From Ruminococcus sp. (GTDB lineage: Bacteria > Bacillota > Clostridia > Oscillospirales > Ruminococcaceae), in the NCBI GenBank assembly GCA_017397925.1, contig JAFQHO010000029.1, positions 62,001 through 126,000 on the forward strand: a DNA stretch of 64,000 nt, read 5' to 3'. The position numbers and the translations under genes were made by a program. Of the stretch, positions 58,734 to 64,000 are shown in pieces. Every line of letters begins with the position of its first letter. The first letter of the stretch is position 1. Under the pieces are notes generated by a model. It was not told the origin of the DNA, made no database searches, and saw only the letters and a list, made by a program, of their open reading frames with translations.

Positions 58734-58938
58734 GACATCTTATTTATCCCTCATAAAATGGTTCATCGGGAGATTACTCCCGATGAACACTCTCCCTCTA
58801 TTCAGAGGACACATCTCAACTGATTGTACTTCTCCTGTTATCTGCACATTGCAGGAGAAATATAATAAAGAAATATAATTGTAAGGGCAAGACAAATCAG
58901 AAAACCGGTCGTTTTGGGTTACGGCCGGCTTTTTGCTT
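58734..58938 (+). terminator. Hairpins and terminator after the GH10/GH43 gene
   Basis: Three hairpins: perfect GTTCATCGGGAG-ATTA-CTCCCGATGAAC (58761-58788), TTCTCCTG/CAGGAGAA (58840-58868), and CCGGTCGT/ACGGCCGG followed by CTTTTT (58904-58936), the last a standard terminator. The stretch at 58734-58759 (GACATCTTATTTATCCCTCA) resembles the unit junction of the 95-bp repeat downstream of the GH30 gene. Confidence 0.75.
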
Positions 58939-58983
58939 TTATCACGGATATATTTTGTTAAATGATAAAAATTTTTGTTTTTT

Positions 58984-59025
58984 GTGTCCGTTTTTTGCTT
59001 CTCGTTTGAATGTATATATAGAAGG
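58984..59025 (+). repeat. 42-bp dispersed repeat, copy 2 (upstream of GH30 gene)
   Basis: GTGTCCGTTTTTT then CTTCTC then TTTGAATGTATATATAGA; near-identical to 29493-29534 in inverse orientation. Confidence 0.75.
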
Positions 59026-59051
59026 AAAAATAAAAGCCATTTCAGAAAAAC

Positions 59052-59092
59052 AAATCTTCAAAAAATCCACCAAATCTTCAAATTATGAGTTG
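59052..59092 (+). promoter_or_regulatory. Operator-like element of the GH30/CE1 gene
   Basis: AAATCTTCAAAAAATCCACC (59052-59071) then AAATTATGAGTTG (59080-59092). Here the half-site AAATCTTCAAA is repeated 20 bases later (59072-59082). The distance from element start to -35 is 38 bases, as at 54733. Confidence 0.7.
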
Positions 59093-59118
59093 TAAATTTT
59101 TTGTAAATGTGATAAAAT
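59090..59118 (+). promoter_or_regulatory. Promoter of the GH30/CE1 gene
   Basis: TTGTAA (59090-59095), 17-base spacer, TAAAAT (59113-59118); both hexamers are weak, as expected of an activator-dependent promoter. Confidence 0.65.
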
Positions 59119-59168
59119 GTTATTATAGGAAATATGCAAATATAAAATTATTGAAAGGGATGATCTTT

Positions 59169-62090
59169 ATGGAACTGAAAAAAACGATTTCAAGAGCTTT
59201 TTCAGCAGTAACTGCAGCAGCTATGCTTATTACAGGTTTTGCTGTTATGCCAGAGGATAATGATATCCTTGAAACATCGGCGGCTGAAAGAGTAGTAATC
59301 GACACAACCACCGAGTACCAGACAATTAAGGGCTTCGGCGGTATCAACCACCCTGAATGGACAGGACAGGACCTCACTGAGTCGCAGAGAGAAACAGCAT
59401 TCGGCAATGGAGATAACCAGCTTGGTATGTCCATACTCCGAGTATTTGTAAACCCTGATAAGAATCAGTGGAGTAAAGCAGTAGCAACAGCTAAATACGC
59501 ACAGTCACAGGGCGCGACAGTTTTCGCATCACCCTGGGAGCCGCCCTCAAATCTTGCTGAAAAAGGTACAGGCGGTGCAAGAGGCGGTAAGCTTCATCTT
59601 CCTAAGTCAAACTATGCAGCATATGCGCAGCATCTTAACGATTTCGGTTCATATATGAAGAGTCAGGGAGTTGAGCTTTACTCAATTTCCGTTCAGAACG
59701 AGCCGGACTACGCAGATGAGTGGACAGCCTGGTCATCAGACGAAACAACCGACTTCCTTGCAAATTACGCAGATAAAATCACAAGTACACGTGTAATGTC
59801 CCCCGAAACTTTCCAGTATACAAACAAGGATTATTATTCTAAAATCCTCAATAACTCAAAGGCTATGGCAAACTGTGACCTTTTCGGTACACATTTCTAC
59901 GGCACACAGAGAAGTCAGATGGATTTCCCTGCACTTGAAAACTGCGGCAAGGAAATCTGGATGACAGAGGTATATGTTCCCAACAGCCATGCAAATTCAA
60001 ATAATATCTGGTCTGAGGCTATTCAGGTATCAGAGAATATCCATAACGGTCTTGTTGTGGGAAATATGAGTGCTTATGTATGGTGGTACATCAGAAGAAG
60101 CTACAGTCCAATGAGTGAGGACGGCTCAATTTCCAAGCGCGGATACAATATGGCACACTATTCCAAGTGGGTACGCCCTGGTGATATCCGAATTGCAGCA
60201 ACAGAACAGCCTGCAAGCGGTGTCCTTGTTTCTGCATATAAGAATGATAACAAGCAGGTTACTATCGTAGCTATCAATAAGAGCACTGAGGGTTATGCTC
60301 AGGAATTCACAATCGGCAGCGGCGAAAAGATTATTGACGTTGACCGTTGGAGAACAACAGCAAACGAAAACCTTGCTCTTACAGAAGACCTCGAAAACAA
60401 CGGCAGCAGCTTCTTCGCACAGCTTCCTGCAAGCTCTGTTACAACATTTGTTGTAAGTCTGGAAGGCAGCGGCGTTACACCCGGTTCACAGCCTGATGAA
60501 AACGGCTATTACTTCCATGATACATTTGAGCAGGATACATTTGACTGGGCAGGCAGAGGTGCGGCTACAATTATGACAAGCGGACGCACATTTTATGAAG
60601 GCAAGGAAGCTCTCCTTGTACAGGAAAGAACAGCTACTTGGAACGGAGCTGCAAAGGAGCTTAATTCAAAGGTATTCAAGCCCGGCGAAACATACAGCTT
60701 CAGTACACTTGCAACATATTTTGACGGTGATCCTTCCACAAAGTTCTTTATGAAGCTGCAATATACAGGTTCAGACGGTGAAACCCATTACGATCCTATT
60801 GCTGAGGGTGAAACAGTTCCCGGAACATGGGTACAGCTTGCAAATCCAAATTATACTATCCCTGCCGATGCTTCAAATATGCAGATTTACGTTGAAACAG
60901 AAGCAGGAACAGAGAACTTCTACATTGAAGAAGCAATAGGCGCTGTAGCAGGCACAAAAATTGACGGTCCTCCCGTACCGACAATTCCTGAGCCAACAAC
61001 AGCACCTCCGACACAGGCACCTACAGAAGCACCTACAGACTTTTTACCTGGTGATATAGACTTCAGCGGTAAAATTGATGTATTTGACTTTATTGCTATG
61101 AGAAAGGGCGTTATAGGCTCATTTGCAAGCGATATTGCAGCTGCAGCAGCTGATGTAAATGCTGACGGTCAGAATAACGTAGCTGATATGGTACTCTTAC
61201 AGCAGTATCTTCTCGGACAGAAAGTGGAATTGAAAAAAAATAATAGTATAAGCTTTCCTGCTGTTACAAACAAGATGAAAACTATATCAGAGTTCACACC
61301 TACTGTTGTAGTATCAGAATTTGAAACTAACGATTCAAAGTCAGAAAAGGCAGGAGTACAGTACGGTACACTTGTATCAAAGAAGTATTATTCAGATTTC
61401 TGCAAGCGTGAGAAGCCATATAACGTACTTCTTCCCGCAGGCTATACAGAGAGCAAGAAATACCCTGTAATGTATGTAATGCACGGTTACTGGGAAAATC
61501 AGGACAGAATGATTATCAAGGGCAACAGCACAATGTACACCCGTCAGATTATCGGTAATGCTATTGCCGAGGGTGCAGCTGAGGATATGATAGTAGTATT
61601 CCCCTACATCTATTCAAGCCAGACTCAGAATGACTGTTCAGCAATGGATGACGCAAACAATATAGCATATGATAACTTTGGAACAGTTCTCACAACAGAG
61701 CTTATGCCTCTTATTGAAAAGGAGTACAGTGTTGCAACAGGAAAGGCAAACACAGCAATTACAGGCTTTTCAATGGGCGGCAGAGAAGCACTCAACATCG
61801 GAATGAAATATCCTGACAAGTTCGGATATGTTGGTGCAATCTGTGCAGCTCCCGGCGCAAGCGGAGCATTCAAGTTTGCTTCTGAGGAAGAAGCTCCCTC
61901 ACTCATTTTCCTCACAGCAGGAAGCAATGACGAGGTAGTTTATACAACTCCCGAAGGATACCACAATAATTTCACAAAGAACAATGTACCACATATCTGG
62001 CACTATGTAAACGGCGGATATCACGGTGAAAACTGTATCCACGCCCACATTTACAACTTTGCAAGATATGCTTTTAAGGCAGATAATTGA
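59169..62090 (+). CDS. Multidomain xylan-degrading enzyme: GH30-CBM22-dockerin-CE1
   Basis: 973 residues, secreted and cellulosomal. ATG 59169 follows AAAGGGA. Signal peptide to about residue 40. GH30 subfamily-8-like glucuronoxylanase (IKGFGGINHPEWTGQDLTES; acid/base E178 in VQNEPDY; nucleophile E267 in WMTEVYV; about 45-430). CBM22 (about 446-597). A Pro/Thr linker, then the dockerin (GDIDFSGKIDVFDFIAMRKG and ADVNADGQNNVADMVLLQQY, about 624-689). CE1 esterase (VMYVMHGYWENQDRM; nucleophile S868 in GFSMGGREA; His in GGYHGENC; about 707-972). Cuts glucuronoxylan and removes acetyl or feruloyl esters. Shares promoter layout with the GH10/GH43 gene. Confidence 0.93.
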   Translation: MELKKTISRAFSAVTAAAMLITGFAVMPEDNDILETSAAERVVIDTTTEYQTIKGFGGINHPEWTGQDLTESQRETAFGNGDNQLGMSILRVFVNPDKNQWSKAVATAKYAQSQGATVFASPWEPPSNLAEKGTGGARGGKLHLPKSNYAAYAQHLNDFGSYMKSQGVELYSISVQNEPDYADEWTAWSSDETTDFLANYADKITSTRVMSPETFQYTNKDYYSKILNNSKAMANCDLFGTHFYGTQRSQMDFPALENCGKEIWMTEVYVPNSHANSNNIWSEAIQVSENIHNGLVVGNMSAYVWWYIRRSYSPMSEDGSISKRGYNMAHYSKWVRPGDIRIAATEQPASGVLVSAYKNDNKQVTIVAINKSTEGYAQEFTIGSGEKIIDVDRWRTTANENLALTEDLENNGSSFFAQLPASSVTTFVVSLEGSGVTPGSQPDENGYYFHDTFEQDTFDWAGRGAATIMTSGRTFYEGKEALLVQERTATWNGAAKELNSKVFKPGETYSFSTLATYFDGDPSTKFFMKLQYTGSDGETHYDPIAEGETVPGTWVQLANPNYTIPADASNMQIYVETEAGTENFYIEEAIGAVAGTKIDGPPVPTIPEPTTAPPTQAPTEAPTDFLPGDIDFSGKIDVFDFIAMRKGVIGSFASDIAAAAADVNADGQNNVADMVLLQQYLLGQKVELKKNNSISFPAVTNKMKTISEFTPTVVVSEFETNDSKSEKAGVQYGTLVSKKYYSDFCKREKPYNVLLPAGYTESKKYPVMYVMHGYWENQDRMIIKGNSTMYTRQIIGNAIAEGAAEDMIVVFPYIYSSQTQNDCSAMDDANNIAYDNFGTVLTTELMPLIEKEYSVATGKANTAITGFSMGGREALNIGMKYPDKFGYVGAICAAPGASGAFKFASEEEAPSLIFLTAGSNDEVVYTTPEGYHNNFTKNNVPHIWHYVNGGYHGENCIHAHIYNFARYAFKADN

Positions 62091-62092
62091 GG

Positions 62093-62397
62093 CATCTTTT
62101 AATATATCCTCAGCGGGCAGCCCCGCAGGCGATTTCGCGTTGAAATTCCTGCAAATGGTGAGATAATCCCGCGAATATAGAAACGACATCCTCTAATTTA
62201 TCCCTCAGCGGGCAGCCCCGCAGGCGATTTCGCGTTGAAATTCCTGCAAATGGCAAGATAATTCCGCGACTATAGAAATGACATCTTCTAATTTATCCCT
62301 CAGCGGGCAGCCCCGCAGGCGATTTCGCGTTAAAATTCCTGCAAATGGCAAGATAACTCCGCGACTATAGAAATGACATCCTCTAATTTATCCCTCA
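62093..62397. repeat. Three tandem copies of a 95-bp unit after the GH30 gene
   Basis: The unit starts CAGCGGGCAGCCCCGCAGGC at 62111, 62206 and 62301, an exact 95-bp period. Each contains a GCGGG-CAG-CCCGC-type hairpin and ends GACATCCTCTAATTTATCCC. Units differ at a handful of positions. A partial unit end precedes the first copy (62093-62110). No ORF is conserved in the unit. Confidence 0.9.
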
Positions 62398-62401
62398 TAA
62401 T

Positions 62402-62437
62402 GCGGCTGTGCTTTCGTGCAGCCGTATATATTTTTTA
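62402..62437 (+). terminator. Terminator after the tandem repeat
   Basis: CGGCTG/CAGCCG core with G-U extensions and TTTC loop, then TATATATTTTTT. Confidence 0.75.
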
Positions 62438-62465
62438 GGAAATACAGGCATTGCTTGCTGAATGC

Positions 62466-62497
62466 TAAAAAGGACGCTCCATAACGGAACGTCCTTT
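62466..62497 (-). terminator. Terminator of carB (bidirectional hairpin)
   Basis: AAAGGACGCTCC / GGAACGTCCTTT, one mismatch, with a minus-strand run of five Ts. Confidence 0.75.
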
Positions 62498-62511
62498 GTT
62501 GTTATAGGGTT

Positions 62512-62574
62512 CTCTAAAAATCGGAACACGAGCGAAATGTCATAGAAAGTTCGCTGTGAGTGAGGTTTTTAGAG
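62512..62574. repeat. Long inverted repeat just downstream of carB
   Basis: CTCTAAAAA (62512-62520) pairs with TTTTTAGAG (62566-62574), with a nested AGCGAA/TTCGCT stem (62531-62536, 62550-62555). The structure would lie at the 3' end of the carB mRNA. Confidence 0.6.
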
Positions 62575-62585
62575 GTTCCCTTATA

Positions 62586-64000
62586 TTACTTGATATCCTT
62601 GTGATGTGCCTGTAAGGACTTCACGCTGATATTCTTGTTTGATTTGATATACTTGATACCCTCAAGACTTGCCTTTGCAGCAGCCATTGTTGTAATATAA
62701 GTTACACGGTGCTTGATAGCTGACTTACGGATGTAGCTGTCATCGTGAATACTTGTCTTACCTGCAGGTGTATTGATAATAAGCTGAATTTCGCCGTTTG
62801 CAATTTCATCTGCAATATTAGGACGTCTGCCCTCGTAAATCTTGAAGATTCTCTCACAGGGGATTCCTGCCTCAACAAGAAGCTTGTAGCACTTGTGAGT
62901 AGCAAGAAGCTTAAATCCAAGTTCATTGAAGCCCTTTGCAATGTCAATAAGCTCAGGCTTATCTCTGTCACAGATACTGAGAAGAACTGTACCGCTTTCG
63001 GGGAGGTAATTCTTTGTAGCCTCCTGTGCCTTATAGTAAGCTTCACCGAAGCTGTCGGAGATACCGAGAACTTCACCTGTTGAACGCATCTCAGGTCCGA
63101 GAATCGGGTCAACCTCAGGGAACATATTGAATGGGAATACAGCTTCCTTAACACCATAGTGGTCAATCTGACGGTCTTTCAGCTGTGGAACGGGTGAAGG
63201 ATTGCCTGTAAGTGCAGATGTGATAATCTCTGTAGCAATCTTAACCATATTGATATCACAGACCTTGGAAACAAGGGGAACTGTTCTGGAAGCTCTTGGA
63301 TTTGCCTCAAGTACGTATACTGTATCGCCTTCAATAGCGTACTGCATATTCATAAGACCGCATACGTTCATCTCAACAGCAATTCTCTTTGTGTAATCCT
63401 TGATAGTTTCAACGATTTCAGGAGAGAGATTCTTTGAAGGAAGAATACAAGCGGAGTCGCCTGAATGTACGCCTGCAAGCTCAATATGCTCCATAACAGC
63501 AGGAACAAAGCAGTTTGTACCATCAGCTATAGCGTCAGCCTCGCACTCTGTAGCATTGTTGAGGAAACGGTCAATAAGGATAGGTCTGTCAGGAGTTACA
63601 CCAACAGCTGCGTTCATATATACACGCATCATCTCGTCATCGTGTACGATTTCCATACCGCGTCCGCCGAGAACGTAAGAAGGACGAACCATTACAGGGT
63701 AGCCTATTCTGTTTGCGATTTCGATAGCCTCATCAGCATTTACAGCCATACCTGCCTCAGGCATAGGAATTTCAAGCTTATCCATCATTGCGCGGAAGTG
63801 GTCTCTGTCCTCAGCAAGGTCAATAGTCTCAGGTGTTGTACCGAGAATATTTACGCCGTATTTCTTAAGGTCGTTAGCAAGGTTAAGTGGAGTCTGTCCG
63901 CCGAACTGTGCAATAACGCCTACAGGCTTTTCCTTGTCGTGGATAGCGAGTACATCTTCAAGTGTAAGAGGCTCAAAATAGAGCTTATCAGATGTATCAT
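62586..64000 (-). CDS. carB: Carbamoyl-phosphate synthase large subunit, C-terminal part (5' end beyond window)
   Basis: The frame stays open past base 64000 (DTSDKLYFEPLTLEDVL, GVIAQFGGQTPLNLAN, then EDRDHFRAMMDKLEIPMPEA), so the start lies outside; 471 codons are visible. They cover the second ATP-grasp half (VMVRPSYVLGGRGMEIV, VLEANPRASRTVPLVSK) and the C-terminal MGS-like allosteric domain (KGFNELGFKLLATHKCYKLL, LIINTPAGKTSIHDDSYIRK). Makes carbamoyl phosphate for pyrimidine and arginine synthesis with CarA. Convergent with the GH30 gene. Confidence 0.96.
   Translation of the reverse strand, partial: DTSDKLYFEPLTLEDVLAIHDKEKPVGVIAQFGGQTPLNLANDLKKYGVNILGTTPETIDLAEDRDHFRAMMDKLEIPMPEAGMAVNADEAIEIANRIGYPVMVRPSYVLGGRGMEIVHDDEMMRVYMNAAVGVTPDRPILIDRFLNNATECEADAIADGTNCFVPAVMEHIELAGVHSGDSACILPSKNLSPEIVETIKDYTKRIAVEMNVCGLMNMQYAIEGDTVYVLEANPRASRTVPLVSKVCDINMVKIATEIITSALTGNPSPVPQLKDRQIDHYGVKEAVFPFNMFPEVDPILGPEMRSTGEVLGISDSFGEAYYKAQEATKNYLPESGTVLLSICDRDKPELIDIAKGFNELGFKLLATHKCYKLLVEAGIPCERIFKIYEGRRPNIADEIANGEIQLIINTPAGKTSIHDDSYIRKSAIKHRVTYITTMAAAKASLEGIKYIKSNKNISVKSLQAHHKDIK

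Noticed and set aside
61899-62189. 96-codon minus-strand ORF across the GH30 end and first repeat unit
   Set aside because: Antisense to the esterase domain and not conserved between the repeat units; no RBS.
62093-62397. CRISPR array
   Set aside because: The 95-bp units are contiguous and near-identical throughout; there are no short repeats separated by unique spacers and no cas genes.

Overview
The window is a replication-origin region from a low-to-mid GC anaerobic Firmicute, most likely a fibre-degrading Ruminococcus (Oscillospiraceae), close in style to R. flavefaciens, albus or champanellensis. Evidence: the gene order rpmH-rnpA-yidD-yidC-jag-mnmE-mnmG-rsmG-noc-parA-parB on one side of dnaA and dnaN-yaaA-recF-remB-gyrB-gyrA on the other; four dockerin-bearing proteins, two of them large multidomain xylan-degrading enzymes; an anaerobe-type flavodiiron protein with a ferredoxin-thioredoxin reductase; and TTG starts and strong GGAGG ribosome binding sites. 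No 16S gene is present, so the species is inferred.

Layout. 1-2.7 kb: end of an NhaC-type antiporter and an amino-acid ABC operon whose binding protein is circularly permuted. 2.8-3.5 kb: tRNA-Thr and a promoter-hairpin-terminator unit that looks like an undescribed small RNA. 3.5-7.7 kb: potABCD polyamine importer, with a binding protein carrying an extra C-terminal membrane helix. 7.9-19 kb: housekeeping and accessory genes (proS, a secreted M23 peptidase with a dockerin, nrdR, an RsuA-type pseudouridine synthase, an orphan sugar-ABC ATPase, a PepV-like dipeptidase, ytaF). 19-31 kb: leftward block with a small dockerin protein, a metallophosphoesterase, gyrA, gyrB, remB, recF, yaaA, dnaN and dnaA. 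31.7-43 kb: rightward block from rpmH to serS. 43-52 kb: an fprA-ftrB-trxA redox operon, transporters, birA, a flippase, deoD and a cation efflux gene. 52-62 kb: a xylan-utilisation locus with a sensor/AraC regulator, a GH10/GH43 enzyme and a GH30/CE1 enzyme. The window ends in a partial carB.

The origin is bipartite. One cluster of DnaA-box-like 9-mers (local form TGTTGAAAA) lies upstream of dnaA (31.1-31.5 kb). The other lies between dnaA and dnaN (29.0-29.5 kb) and contains a TAGx5 DnaA-trio run next to a GC cluster and a box, as in the Bacillus basal unwinding system. A third box cluster at 17.3-18.3 kb is a candidate DnaA-titration locus. parS sites flank mnmG and lie between noc and parA. 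Genes from about 20 to 43 kb run co-directionally with forks leaving this origin, while most genes in 0-18 kb run head-on.

The xylan locus looks like one regulon. The regulator is transcribed divergently from the GH10 enzyme. A 20-bp-period direct repeat abutting the -35 of the GH10 promoter recurs, at identical spacing, at the GH30 promoter 4.3 kb away. The strongest leads for new biology are the small RNA at 3.3 kb, the permuted binding protein, the xylan operator pair, and a terminator hairpin at 43.2 kb whose 3' arm is the ribosome binding site of a 33-residue membrane peptide.
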